26,190 bases of DNA from CAG-791 sp963658405 (GCA_963658405.1 CAVKQI010000020.1:1-26190), one strand, 5' to 3'; shown: positions 6,013-14,371, counted from the first letter of the stretch. Numbers and translations: made by a program. Notes: generated by a model from the letters alone, not told the origin.

Positions 6013-6150
6013 GCTCAGCACCTGCTGTATTTCCATGTGAATTGACTGCTTGCAGGCAGATTCACATGAAAATACAGCAGGCGGCCAAGGCTCAAAGAGC
6101 CTCTGGCCGACCCCATCGAGGATTTGCGAAGCAAATTCGAGATGAGGGGT
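6013..6150 (+). repeat. Repeat family A, copy 2 (best-preserved)
   Basis: Three successive hairpins. The first (6021-6081) pairs CCTGCTGTATTT with AAATACAGCAGG and, after one mismatch, CATGTGAAT with ATTCACATG; a CTGC/GCAG mini-stem sits at its tip. The second (6082-6109) is CGGCCA-AGGCTC / GAGCCT-C-TGGCCG. The third (6110-6150) is ACCCC/GGGGT with CATC-GA facing GA-GATG and GATTTGC/GCAAATT around GAA. It lies between the YesL stop codon and its terminator, in opposite orientation to copy 1 relative to its gene. Confidence 0.85.
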
Positions 6151-6163
6151 GCAGAGCAGACTC

Positions 6164-6210
6164 CAGACGGAGCGCGGCGCAAATTTTAGACGGAGTGCGG
6201 CGCAGATACC
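6164..6210 (+). repeat. Short direct repeat next to repeat A
   Basis: AGACGGAGCGCGGCGCA and AGACGGAGTGCGGCGCA occur about 27 bases apart (16 of 17 identical), separated by an AATTTT-containing spacer. They lie between repeat A copy 2 and the YesL stop codon. They may belong to the same repeat unit. Confidence 0.7.
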
Positions 6211-6229
6211 GAAGCTGTATTACAACCTT

Positions 6230-6961
6230 CTATTCCTCGCCCGTCTCCTCTTTCTCCCGGCGGTCCGCTGCATCGATCATACTGGGATTCTGCACCGGGG
6301 TATCGTCATAGAGCCCTTCCGGCATGGCATCCGGATCTTTTTCCTCTTCCTCGGGCTCAAACTTTTTAAACAGCGGGCTGTACAGCATGGCGCATACATA
6401 GGAGGGAGCGGAAATGCCGAACATCACCACGATCGGCAGCGCAGCTGTCACCAGATAAAGGACGATCCAGGGAACTGCGGTAATAGCCAGCATGCCCAGG
6501 GTCCGGGGGAAGGCTGCCACTACCATGATCGCTGCATTCTTCAGTGTTCCCCTCACCGTATTGACGAAATGAGACTGCAGCGGGAAGCTGTAAAGGAATA
6601 CGCAGAACACGATCAGTGCTACTACCACCAGCACGATCCGGATCCAGTTCGGGAAAGTGGCGCCGGAATAGTTCAGGATATAGATGTCCACGCCGAACAC
6701 GATGGTGAAAGCCAAAAAGATCAGCCACAGCAGGGTTCCCTGCTTGAAATTCTCCTTAAAAGCCTTAAAGAAGGTCTTTGTGATATAGCCCTCTTCGTTC
6801 CGGACCATCTTCAGCAGTATGTAGTGCATGGCCGAAAGGGATGCGCCTATGGTAAAGATCGGAATGGAACAGACGATTACCAGGATGTTCAGCCACAGCA
6901 GGTCCGCCAGGCGGCTTAAAAAGCGCATAATAGGACTGTCCAGATCAAAAATTTTGCTCAT
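6230..6961 (-). CDS. YesL-like membrane protein (DUF624)
   Basis: A 243-aa integral membrane protein of the YesL/DUF624 family. The N-terminal block SPIMRFLSRLADLLWLNILVI and the following GASLSAMHY are characteristic. About five hydrophobic segments are visible (roughly 20-45, 75-100, 110-130, 150-170, 170-195). An acidic, charged cytoplasmic tail (EPEEEEKDPD, then REKEETGEE) ends the protein. Members commonly lie beside sugar ABC importers and glycan-use genes; their molecular role is unknown. ATG 6961 is preceded by AAAGGA. The neighbour downstream is the sugar ATPase, in keeping with that association. A 101-base gap separates it from the gene upstream, with no clear promoter. Confidence 0.85.
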   Translation of the reverse strand: MSKIFDLDSPIMRFLSRLADLLWLNILVIVCSIPIFTIGASLSAMHYILLKMVRNEEGYITKTFFKAFKENFKQGTLLWLIFLAFTIVFGVDIYILNYSGATFPNWIRIVLVVVALIVFCVFLYSFPLQSHFVNTVRGTLKNAAIMVVAAFPRTLGMLAITAVPWIVLYLVTAALPIVVMFGISAPSYVCAMLYSPLFKKFEPEEEEKDPDAMPEGLYDDTPVQNPSMIDAADRREKEETGEE

Positions 6962-7062
6962 TTGCTTTGTGTTTCCTTTCTCATTTCGTAAGATCAGGAT
7001 CCGGCATATCCGCCTGCCTCACCGTTCTGCAGCATGGCTGCACTGTTTTTCATAAACTGCCC

Positions 7063-7605
7063 CTAGCCGAGCCTTGCAAAAAAGTCCGCCACAAAATTGC
7101 GGAAAGCATTTTTCACAGCATCCAGAATTCCCTGTATCACGCCGGTAAGCCCTGTCTTTACTGTGTCCCCTATTGCCTGCCCTGCTATCTCTCCCAGATG
7201 GTTGACTGCATCCGATCCGTACTTTTCGTAGGCGGAAGACGCCTCTTCGACGATCTGTCCCGCGGAAAGTCCCATGGATTTAAGCTTTTCTATCCCCTCT
7301 AAAAGCTGCTGTTTCTGGCTTTCATCCATCTGAATCTGGTACTTTTCCTCTCCCTCGGTGATGGCATTCTGAATATCCTCACTGGTCTCCAGCTGCCCCT
7401 GGGAGGCTTTTTCCTTCATGTATTCCAGAATTTCCTGCACTTTGTCCGCAGAAGCCTCCGTCACCGCATCGGCGATCTGCGCAGCGACTTCCGAATTGTC
7501 GCTTTCCGCTGCCCGCACCACCGGCGCAGGCGCCGCGGCCATCACAGCCGCCATCCACACTGCCATGATCCCGACTGCTGTTTTTCTTTTCACACTGCTC
7601 CTCAC
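7063..7605 (-). CDS. Secreted helical protein, possibly DUF1002-related
   Basis: A 180-aa protein with a clear signal peptide: a basic KRK segment, a hydrophobic AVGIMAVWMAAVMAA core and an Ala-rich cleavage region near VVRAAES. The mature part is predicted to be almost all helical and rich in Glu, Gln, Lys and Ala. The segment around SEDIQNAITEGEEKYQ with LKSMGLSAGQIV recalls the helical part of DUF1002 proteins, a tentative resemblance. The C terminus (about 140-180) is more hydrophobic and glycine-containing. The start is GTG at 7605; the hydrolase stop TGA overlaps it, so the two genes are translationally coupled. GGAG lies 8 bases upstream of this GTG. An alternative GTG lies 12 bases downstream. 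Confidence 0.75.
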   Translation of the reverse strand: MRSSVKRKTAVGIMAVWMAAVMAAAPAPVVRAAESDNSEVAAQIADAVTEASADKVQEILEYMKEKASQGQLETSEDIQNAITEGEEKYQIQMDESQKQQLLEGIEKLKSMGLSAGQIVEEASSAYEKYGSDAVNHLGEIAGQAIGDTVKTGLTGVIQGILDAVKNAFRNFVADFFARLG

Positions 7606-8534
7606 TTTTTGCTCTCCATCCAGTCTGCGATGAGGGCAAAAGTCTTCTCCCGGTCATCCTCGTTGAGGACCTCGTGTCTGTCGCCTGCCATCAGATGCAT
7701 AGTCACATCCTGCATGCCCAGCTCATCCCGGAAGCTTCTGTATACTTTTTCCACTGCTTTGCCGTAGTCTCCTACCGGATCTGCTCCGCCGGCGATAAAG
7801 AGCACCGGCAGCATCTTGGGCATTTTTTCCAGCAGATCCCTGTCATGGAGTCTCCAGATCAGCTCAAACAGGGTCTTGAAGCCATTGACTGTAAAAGTAA
7901 ATCCGCACAGCGGATCGTTATTGTATTTATCTACGTTTTCTCTCCGGACAGAGAGCCAGTCCATAGGAGTCCTGGCATTCGGGATCTGCTTGTTGTAGCC
8001 TCCGAAGGCCAGCGCATTGATGAGCGATGCCTTATGACGGCCGCCGAAAAGGATCTCCTGGATGGCCGCGATCCCTCTGGAAAGGCACAGAAGGCCTTTG
8101 CACTGCATGCCGGTGCCCACGATCACGGCACCCTGCACACCGGTGCCGTAGCGGCACAGATAATTTCTGGTAATGAAGGAGCCCATGCTGTGACCCAGGA
8201 TAAAGATCGGCAGACCGGGATATTCCGACTGCACGGTCTTCTTGAGTCTGTGCACATCTCTGACCAGCACGGTCGCCGGATCCTGCTCGCAGAAATACCC
8301 CAGGTCTTCCCTGGACTCCGCCGTCCTGCCGTGGCCCAAAAGGTCCTCTCCGGTCACCAGATAGCCTCTCCTGCAGAGAAAATCTGCCAGCTCCTCATAG
8401 CGCTCAATGTACTCCGCCATGCCGTGCACCAGTACCACGATCCCCCTCGGCTTTCCTTCCGGAAGCCACTTTACGCACTGTACCGGTGTGTGATCCTCAT
8501 TTCTGGAAGATATTACGAATCTGATTTTTTCCAT
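7602..8534 (-). CDS. Alpha/beta hydrolase, monoacylglycerol lipase-like
   Basis: A 310-aa serine hydrolase of the lysophospholipase/monoacylglycerol lipase kind (Hydrolase_4 fold). The oxyanion region VLVHGMAEYIERYEELADFL, the nucleophile elbow GHSMGS (Ser about 116), the acid in AGGADPVG and the histidine in GDRHEVLNE are all present in the right order. No signal peptide is seen, so it acts in the cytoplasm or at the inner membrane face, probably on acyl esters; the real substrate cannot be read from sequence. It starts 28 bases after metG and overlaps the secreted-protein gene, so it is the third gene of the map-metG operon. Confidence 0.87.
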   Translation of the reverse strand: MEKIRFVISSRNEDHTPVQCVKWLPEGKPRGIVVLVHGMAEYIERYEELADFLCRRGYLVTGEDLLGHGRTAESREDLGYFCEQDPATVLVRDVHRLKKTVQSEYPGLPIFILGHSMGSFITRNYLCRYGTGVQGAVIVGTGMQCKGLLCLSRGIAAIQEILFGGRHKASLINALAFGGYNKQIPNARTPMDWLSVRRENVDKYNNDPLCGFTFTVNGFKTLFELIWRLHDRDLLEKMPKMLPVLFIAGGADPVGDYGKAVEKVYRSFRDELGMQDVTMHLMAGDRHEVLNEDDREKTFALIADWMESKK

Positions 8535-8562
8535 GCTACCTCCCCATTCTACAGGCGTCCTA

Positions 8563-10626
8563 TCAGCAGATCTCAGCGCCTGCCGGCATATTCTTATCTG
8601 CCTCCGGCGTCATCAGCGCCAGATTGCCGTCGGCATCCTCTGCGCACAGCAGCATGCCCTCGGACAGAACGCCTGCCAGCTTGGCCGGCTTTAAGTTCAC
8701 CAGCACCATGACCTTCTTGCCCACCATCTCCTCTGCAGAATAGTACTTGCGGATACCGGAGACGATCTGTTTGGTCTCATTGCCGATCCGTACCTGGGAA
8801 CACAGGAGCTTTTTGGACTTCGGCACCTCTTTGCACTCCAGGATCTCGCCTACCTGGAACTGCATCTTAGCGAAATCATCGTATTCGATCTCCGGCTTTG
8901 CCTCTACCTCGGGAGCATTGCCCTCTGCAGCCTTCGCTTTCGCCGCATCTGCTTCCAGTGCCAGCTTCATGGTCTCCGGCAGTGCAATGCCTGCTGCCTG
9001 CAGATTGGCTGCTGCCTTGCGCTGATGCGCCATATACTCCTCGCGCTGACGGGCAGAGATCTCCTCTGCCTTCTTCAGGATCTCTTCCTTGTCCAGACGG
9101 GCGAAAAGGATCTCCGGTGCATCCGTCACCTTGTTGCCGGAAGGATACAGGCCGAATGTCTTCACATCTGCGAAATCGCGAAGCTGTGTATTTAACTGTG
9201 CTGCGATCTTGTCGCAGGTCTCGGGCATGAAGGGTGCCAGAAGAGAAGCACCGACGGTGATGCCCTCGATCAGGTTATAGAGTACGGTAGCCAGGCGGTC
9301 CTTCTTTGCCTCGTCCTTGGCCAGTACCCAGGGTGCGGTCTCGTCAATGTACTTATTCAGACGCTTAAAGACGGTAAAGATCTCTGTCAGGGCATCTGCC
9401 ACCCGCAGCTCATCCATCTTTGCCTCTACCTTGTCATAGGCGCCGGTAACGACGGCCTTTAATTCCTCATCCACCGGCTCTGCTGCACCCGGATCGGATA
9501 CCACGCCGCCGAAGTACTTATTGCTCATGGAGATGGTGCGGTTTACCAGGTTGCCCAAAGTGTTGGCCAGGTCGGAATTCAGACGCTCCACCATCAGCTC
9601 CCAGGTGATGACGCCGTCATTTTCATAGGGCATCTCGTGGAGCACATAGTAACGGACAGCATCCACGCCGAATACAGAGACCAGATCATCGGCATAGATC
9701 ACGTTGCCCTTGCTCTTACTCATCTTTTCACCGCCCTGCAGCAGCCAGGGATGACCGAATACCTGCTTGGGAAGGGGCTCGCCCAGCGCCATCAGGAAGA
9801 TGGGCCAGTAGATGGTATGGAAACGGATGATATCCTTGCCGATCAGATGCAGATCAGCCGGCCAGTTCTTTTTATATTCCTCACTGCTGTTTCCGTCGGC
9901 GTCATAGCCGATGCCGGTGATGTAGTTTGTCAGGGCATCCAGCCATACATAGACCACGTGCTTCGGATCAAAGTCCACGGGAATTCCCCACTTAAAGGAA
10001 GTTCTGGAGACACACAGATCCTGCAGTCCCGGCAGAAGGAAATTGTTCATCATCTCATTCTTGCGGGAAACCGGCTGAATAAACTCGGGATGGGTATTGA
10101 TATGCTCGATGAGGCGGTCTGCATACTTGCTCATACGGAAGAAATAAGCCTCTTCCTTGGCGGGATGCACCTCGCCGCCGCACTCCGGGCAGCGTCCGTC
10201 CACCAGCTGAGACTCCGTATAGAAAGCCTCATCCTCGGTACAGTACATGCCCTCGTACTCGCTCTTGTAAATATCGTCCTGTTCGTAGAGTTTTTTGAAG
10301 ATCTTCTGCACCTGCTTCTCATGATCCGCATCGGTGGTTCTGATAAAGCGGTCATAGGAGGTGTTCATCATATCCCAGAGATGACGGATGGTGCCTGCGG
10401 TCATGTCCACGAATTCCTTGGGGCTCATGCCCTCCTCGATGGCTCTGGTCTCGATCTTCTGGCCGTGCTCATCAGAACCGGTCTGGAAGTGCACATCATA
10501 GCCGTCTGCTCTCTTATAACGGGCAATGCTGTCCGCCAGCACGATCTCGTAGCTGTTGCCGATATGGGGCTTGCCGGATGTATAGGCAATTGCCGTAGTG
10601 ATATAATACTTTCCTTTGTTTTCCAT
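8563..10626 (-). CDS. metG: Methionyl-tRNA synthetase
   Basis: Charges tRNA-Met with methionine using ATP. At 687 aa it has the full bacterial architecture. The HIGH-type motif PHIGN is at about 20-24 and FQTGSDEHGQKI follows. A zinc-knuckle-like insert carries CTEDE and CPECGGEV. The KMSKS motif appears as GEKMSKSKGN near 310. An anticodon-binding helical domain follows, then a C-terminal tRNA-binding domain (about 580-687, VGEILECKEVPKSKKLL). A Glu/Ala/Lys-rich linker separates the last two. ATG 10626 sits 12 bases after the map stop, and AGGAGG overlaps that stop, so the two are co-transcribed. I found no T-box leader. Confidence 0.97.
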   Translation of the reverse strand: MENKGKYYITTAIAYTSGKPHIGNSYEIVLADSIARYKRADGYDVHFQTGSDEHGQKIETRAIEEGMSPKEFVDMTAGTIRHLWDMMNTSYDRFIRTTDADHEKQVQKIFKKLYEQDDIYKSEYEGMYCTEDEAFYTESQLVDGRCPECGGEVHPAKEEAYFFRMSKYADRLIEHINTHPEFIQPVSRKNEMMNNFLLPGLQDLCVSRTSFKWGIPVDFDPKHVVYVWLDALTNYITGIGYDADGNSSEEYKKNWPADLHLIGKDIIRFHTIYWPIFLMALGEPLPKQVFGHPWLLQGGEKMSKSKGNVIYADDLVSVFGVDAVRYYVLHEMPYENDGVITWELMVERLNSDLANTLGNLVNRTISMSNKYFGGVVSDPGAAEPVDEELKAVVTGAYDKVEAKMDELRVADALTEIFTVFKRLNKYIDETAPWVLAKDEAKKDRLATVLYNLIEGITVGASLLAPFMPETCDKIAAQLNTQLRDFADVKTFGLYPSGNKVTDAPEILFARLDKEEILKKAEEISARQREEYMAHQRKAAANLQAAGIALPETMKLALEADAAKAKAAEGNAPEVEAKPEIEYDDFAKMQFQVGEILECKEVPKSKKLLCSQVRIGNETKQIVSGIRKYYSAEEMVGKKVMVLVNLKPAKLAGVLSEGMLLCAEDADGNLALMTPEADKNMPAGAEIC

Positions 10627-10638
10627 TGGTTTTTCCTC

Positions 10639-11526
10639 CTAATAAGAGATCAGCTCACAGCCATCCTCAGTCACGACTACCTGTATCTCCCACTGCGCGG
10701 AAGGCTTGCCGTCCGCCGTGTAAATGGTCCATCCGTTTTCCTCATCCTGGAAGATCTCATCGGTGCCCATATTCACCATGGGCTCGATGGTAAAGCAAAG
10801 TCCCGGCACCATCAGCATCTCCGTCCCGGGCGTTGTCACATAGCTGACAAAGGGATCCTCATGGAACTCCAGACCGATGCCGTGACCGCCGATCTCCCGG
10901 ACGATGGTATAGCCGTTTTCCTTCGCATGCTTATGTACCTGGGCTGCCATATCTCCCAGAAAATGCCAGGGCTTTACAGCCTGGCGTCCGATCTCCACGC
11001 ACTCTCTGGTGACCTCCACCAGCTTACGTTTCTCCGGAGAAACATCGCCGATGCAGAACATGCGGGAGGAGTCGGAATAGAAACCGTTCAGGATCGTGGA
11101 GCAATCCACGTTGATGATATCGCCGTCCTTCAGAATCCTGTCCGCTGCAGGGATGCCGTGGCAGACCTCCTCGTTGATCGAGGTGCATACGCTCTTCGGG
11201 AAACCCTCGTAGTGGAGGGGCGCCGGAATGCCGCCCATGGCAATGGTCTTATCGTATACGATCTTATCAATATCCTCGGTGGACATGCCGACATGGATCT
11301 TTTCAGCCACCTCATCCAGTACGGCGATATTGATCTTCGCGCTTTCCCGGATGCCCCGCAGCTCCATCTCCGTCTTGATCAGGCTTCGATCCGGCACGAT
11401 GTGTCCTTCCAGCTCGAAGGAACGAACCTTTTCATCGAAATCCTCGTGGCAGTTTTTGTATTTCTTCCCGCTCCCGCACCAGCACAGGGCATTGCGGTCA
11501 ATCTTGGGATTGGCAAAATGAATCAT
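10639..11526 (-). CDS. map: Methionine aminopeptidase with N-terminal SEC-C motif
   Basis: Removes the initiator methionine from new proteins. Residues 1-35 carry a SEC-C zinc motif (CWCGSGKKYKNCHED), the extended form found in many Clostridia; it probably helps ribosome or nascent-chain binding. The peptidase fold follows. Metal ligands are visible in NVDCST, YSDSSR, GHGIGLEFHE and TIEPMV, and the substrate-side His in LHYEGFPKSVC. The length of 295 aa fits SEC-C plus a type I enzyme. It is the first gene of the map-metG-hydrolase operon, behind a good promoter. The start ATG 11526 has AAGGAGAATGCGTT upstream. Confidence 0.95.
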   Translation of the reverse strand: MIHFANPKIDRNALCWCGSGKKYKNCHEDFDEKVRSFELEGHIVPDRSLIKTEMELRGIRESAKINIAVLDEVAEKIHVGMSTEDIDKIVYDKTIAMGGIPAPLHYEGFPKSVCTSINEEVCHGIPAADRILKDGDIINVDCSTILNGFYSDSSRMFCIGDVSPEKRKLVEVTRECVEIGRQAVKPWHFLGDMAAQVHKHAKENGYTIVREIGGHGIGLEFHEDPFVSYVTTPGTEMLMVPGLCFTIEPMVNMGTDEIFQDEENGWTIYTADGKPSAQWEIQVVVTEDGCELISY

Positions 11527-11589
11527 AACGCATTCTCCTTCGTCTCCGCCTCCCCGAAGGGCTGCGGGAAATATATCTCGTAAAAATTT

Positions 11590-11618
11590 AGTATAGAGGT
11601 TTCCCCTGTAAATAGCAA
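11590..11618 (-). promoter_or_regulatory. Promoter of map-metG
   Basis: On the minus strand TTGCTA (4/6), a 17-base spacer and TATACT (5/6). Transcription would begin near 11583, leaving a 57-base leader. Confidence 0.7.
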
Positions 11619-11619
11619 G

Positions 11620-11650
11620 GGCAGCCGGGTGCTGTGCGCACCGGGCTGCC
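11620..11650. terminator. GC-rich hairpin between rpe and map
   Basis: GGCAGCC-C-GGTGC pairs with GCACC-C-GGCTGCC (one C/C mismatch). There is no good T-run on either side, so it may be a weak terminator or mRNA end protector for the pentose operon. The rest of the 242-base gap holds only the map promoter and leader. Confidence 0.55.
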
Positions 11651-11768
11651 TCCTTATCTGCTGCTGTTCACCCACATCTCCAGCCGGCGGCAGGCCCGGG
11701 CTTCTCAGCTTTTTCCGTAAAAGAATCTGCCTGCGCCCACATCCTGCTTTCGGTAAATATGGTGATCA

Positions 11769-12440
11769 TCAGCCTTTATTTTTCTCCCAGACGGCAAAAT
11801 GTTCCATGAACCATCTGGTATTCTCGTAGGGATCTCCTCTGTATACAGAAGAACCTGCCACGATCATATTGGCACCGCCCTCCAGTACCAGATCTACTGT
11901 ATTTTTGTCCACGCCTCCGTCTACCTGCAGCAGGATGGAAAGCTCCCGCTCTCTGATCAGCGCCGACGCCTGCCGCAGTCTGTCTGTGGACTGGGGCAGA
12001 TAAGCCTGTCCCCCGAAGCCCGGTTCCACAGACATCACCAGGAGCATATCGATGCGCTCCAGCCACGGAATGGCTGCCATCACCTCTGTCCCCGGGTTTA
12101 ATGCCAGTCCCGCCTTTTTGCCGCAGGCGTGGATCTCGTCGATCACAGCCCCGGGATCCTGGCAGGCCTCCAGATGAAAGGTAATGTAATCCGCGCCGCT
12201 CAAGGCGAATTCTTCGATATAGCGGATGGGTTCCCGGATCATCAGGTGCACGTCAAAAAGCTGCTCTGTTTCCTTGCGCAGGCTTTTGATGACAGGCATT
12301 CCCATGGAAATGGAAGGGACAAAGAGTCCGTCCATGACGTCGATATGAAGAAACTGTGCTCCCGCCCGTTCGGTCTGGCGAATCTGCTCACCCAGACGGC
12401 CGAAGTCCGCTGCGAGAATGGAGGGTGAAAAGAAGATCAT
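11769..12440 (-). CDS. rpe: Ribulose-phosphate 3-epimerase
   Basis: Interconverts D-ribulose-5-phosphate and D-xylulose-5-phosphate. At 223 aa, the TIM-barrel signatures are in place: SILAADF at the start, HIDVMDGLFVPSISMG (metal and catalytic Asp), HLMI, MSVEPGFGGQ (phosphate loop) and VDGGVDKNT, then GANMIVAGSSVY. Its ATG overlaps the TGA of the upstream transketolase gene (ATGA), so translation is coupled. It closes the pentose operon and supplies the same xylulose-5-phosphate pool that AraD makes. Confidence 0.96.
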   Translation of the reverse strand: MIFFSPSILAADFGRLGEQIRQTERAGAQFLHIDVMDGLFVPSISMGMPVIKSLRKETEQLFDVHLMIREPIRYIEEFALSGADYITFHLEACQDPGAVIDEIHACGKKAGLALNPGTEVMAAIPWLERIDMLLVMSVEPGFGGQAYLPQSTDRLRQASALIRERELSILLQVDGGVDKNTVDLVLEGGANMIVAGSSVYRGDPYENTRWFMEHFAVWEKNKG

Positions 12441-13378
12441 GCCTTTACAAATTCCTTTACTGCGTGATAGATTCCCTGTGCATCCAGGCCGTACTTGGCA
12501 ATCAGCTCTGCGGCCGGTCCGGACTCGCCGAAGCGGTCGTTGATGCCGATCCTGTGCATTCTGGTGGGCAGCTTTTCGGAGAGAAGCTCTGCCACTGCGC
12601 CGCCGAGACCGCCGATGACAGAGTGCTCCTCTGCCGTCACTACGCAGCCTGTCTTCTTTGCAGAAGCCAGTACCAGCTCCTCATCCAGAGGCTTGATGGT
12701 GCAGATATTGATCACCTCTGCATCGATGCCGTCTGCCTTTAAGAGCTCTGCTGCCTCCAGGGAAGCATGTACGCAGATGCCGTTGGCAATGATGGAGACA
12801 TCCTTGCCTTCCTTCAGGCAGGTGCCCTTTCCGATCTCAAAGTGATAGTCCGGCTTGTTGATCACCGGAACAGCTGCTCTGCCGAAGCGGATATAGACCG
12901 GTCCCACATAATCCAGGGCGGCCTTTACGGCTGCCTTTGCCTCGATATCATCGGCAGGGCACATCACCACCATGCCGGGAAGCACGCGCATCAGGGCAAG
13001 GTCTTCGTTGCACTGATGGCTGGCGCCGTCCTCACCTACGCTGATGCCGGCGTGGGTGGCACCGATCTTTACATTCAGATGGGGATAGCAGATGGAATTG
13101 CGCACCTGCTCATAGGCACGGCCTGCCGCGAACATAGCGAAGGTGCTGGCAAAAGGGATTTTGCCGGAAGCAGCCAGTCCTGCTGCCACGCCCATCATAT
13201 TGCCCTCTGCGATACCGCAGTCATAGAAGCGGTCCGGATGTGCCTTTTTGAAAACACCGGTCTTGGTAGCGCCTGCCAGGTCGGCATCCAGCACGATCAG
13301 ATCCGGATAGGCCTCTGCCAGCTCTACCAGGGCATTGCCGTAGCTCTCTCTGGTCGCAATCTTCTTTACTTCTGACAT
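12437..13378 (-). CDS. Transketolase, C-terminal subunit
   Basis: The second half of a split transketolase (313 aa), carrying the pyrimidine-binding and C-terminal domains. GIAEGNMMGVAAGLA holds the Glu that activates thiamine diphosphate, HAGISVGEDGASHQCNED is the typical following segment, and VVTAEEHSVIGGLGGAVAE marks the C domain. It starts 13 bases inside the end of the N-terminal subunit gene, with GAGG before the ATG, and ends in ATGA shared with rpe. The subunits are expected to assemble as a heterotetramer. It transfers two-carbon units from xylulose-5-phosphate. Confidence 0.95.
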   Translation of the reverse strand: MSEVKKIATRESYGNALVELAEAYPDLIVLDADLAGATKTGVFKKAHPDRFYDCGIAEGNMMGVAAGLAASGKIPFASTFAMFAAGRAYEQVRNSICYPHLNVKIGATHAGISVGEDGASHQCNEDLALMRVLPGMVVMCPADDIEAKAAVKAALDYVGPVYIRFGRAAVPVINKPDYHFEIGKGTCLKEGKDVSIIANGICVHASLEAAELLKADGIDAEVINICTIKPLDEELVLASAKKTGCVVTAEEHSVIGGLGGAVAELLSEKLPTRMHRIGINDRFGESGPAAELIAKYGLDAQGIYHAVKEFVKA

Positions 13379-14202
13379 AATGCCTCACCAATCCTTTCCA
13401 GATCCTTCATCGCGATCTCGTATTCCTCGTCATTGGGTGCCTTGCCGTGCCAGCCCACCTGGTCTTCCATGAAGGAAACGCCTTTACCCTTGACCGTCTT
13501 GCAGATGATGGCGGTAGGACGGCCCTTCATCTCCTTTGCTTCCTGAAAAGCGCTGCGCAGCTGGTCAAAGTTGTGGCCGTCGATCTCGATGACAAAGAAA
13601 TTAAACGCCTCGAATTTCTTATCAATGGGATAAGGGGAGTTTACTTCCTCCACAGTGCCGTCGATCTGCAGATTATTATTATCTACGATGACTACCAGAT
13701 TATCCAGCTTCTTTGCGCCGGCAAACATGGCTGCCTCCCAGACCTGGCCTTCTTCGATCTCGCCGTCGCCCAGCAGGGTATAGACGCGATGGTCCTTGCC
13801 GTCTATCTTTGCTGCCAGGGCCATGCCGCAGGCTGCGGAGATGCCCTGTCCCAGAGAGCCGCTGCTCATATCCAGGCCGGGCAGGTACTGCATGGAGGGA
13901 TGTCCCTGCAGACGGGCGCCCACATGACGCAGGGTCTTTAACTCCTCCACCGGGAAATAGCCGCGGTGCGCCATGACGGAATACAGGCCCGGTGCCGTAT
14001 GTCCCTTGGAAAGCACGAAGCGATCCCGGTCAGGATCCTTCGGATTCTGCGGGTCGATGTGCAGTTCTTCAAAATACAGATAGGTAAAGATGTCTGCCGC
14101 AGACAGAGATCCGCCCGGGTGTCCGGATTTTGCCGAATGTACGGCTGTCACAATACCCTTACGGACTTCATTGGCCATTTTTTGCAGTTCCAGATTGTCC
14201 AT
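13366..14202 (-). CDS. Transketolase, N-terminal subunit
   Basis: The thiamine diphosphate-binding half of a split transketolase (278 aa). HSAKSGHPGGSLSAADI and LSKGHTAPGLYS contain the catalytic histidines, and GDGEIEEGQVWEA to VDNNN is the GDG...NN cofactor and magnesium motif. The frame is open further upstream, but that part lies in a structured RNA region. GAGG six bases before the ATG at 14202 supports MDNLELQ as the start. An ATG two codons earlier abuts the Shine-Dalgarno and is less likely. It overlaps the C-terminal subunit gene. Confidence 0.94.
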   Translation of the reverse strand: MDNLELQKMANEVRKGIVTAVHSAKSGHPGGSLSAADIFTYLYFEELHIDPQNPKDPDRDRFVLSKGHTAPGLYSVMAHRGYFPVEELKTLRHVGARLQGHPSMQYLPGLDMSSGSLGQGISAACGMALAAKIDGKDHRVYTLLGDGEIEEGQVWEAAMFAGAKKLDNLVVIVDNNNLQIDGTVEEVNSPYPIDKKFEAFNFFVIEIDGHNFDQLRSAFQEAKEMKGRPTAIICKTVKGKGVSFMEDQVGWHGKAPNDEEYEIAMKDLERIGEALCQK

Positions 14203-14241
14203 AGTCATCCTCATTTCTCTATACAAAGCAACAATGTGATA

Positions 14242-14371
14242 CCATTCAGAGTCAGGCATTTCTGCAGATCCATACGGCGGGAATGCCGCATCTGCAAAAG
14301 GGAAGCTGCGCTGCAGCATTTCTGCGAATGGGCTCTGAATGGCAGCGCCGCCCATACCGCAATCCCGGTAT
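14242..14371 (-). promoter_or_regulatory. Structured RNA between araD and the transketolase genes
   Basis: CCATTCAGAG (14242-14251) and CTCTGAATGG (14333-14342) form a perfect 10-bp closing stem. Inside are a hairpin GCAGAT...CGGC/GCCG...ATCTGC (14264-14295) and a small GCTGC/GCAGC hairpin (14305-14317), so the whole folds as a three-way junction. GCATTTCTGC occurs as a direct repeat flanking the two inner hairpins (14256-14265 and 14316-14325). A further ATACCG/CGGTAT hairpin lies upstream (14354-14371). It matches no riboswitch I know. It may set the relative levels of the kinase/epimerase and transketolase parts of the message. Confidence 0.7.

Noticed and set aside
9637..11583. 648-aa plus-strand open frame opposite metG and map
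   Set aside because: It is antisense to two complete enzymes with all catalytic motifs. Long antisense frames are common where codon bias avoids certain codons on one strand.
10627..11589. T-box or SAM riboswitch before map-metG
   Set aside because: The leader from the predicted start (about 11583) is only some 57 bases and contains no T-box or other riboswitch core.
14203..14355. 51-residue N-terminal extension of the transketolase N subunit
   Set aside because: It falls on the structured RNA, has no homologous protein pattern, and GAGG marks the start at 14202.
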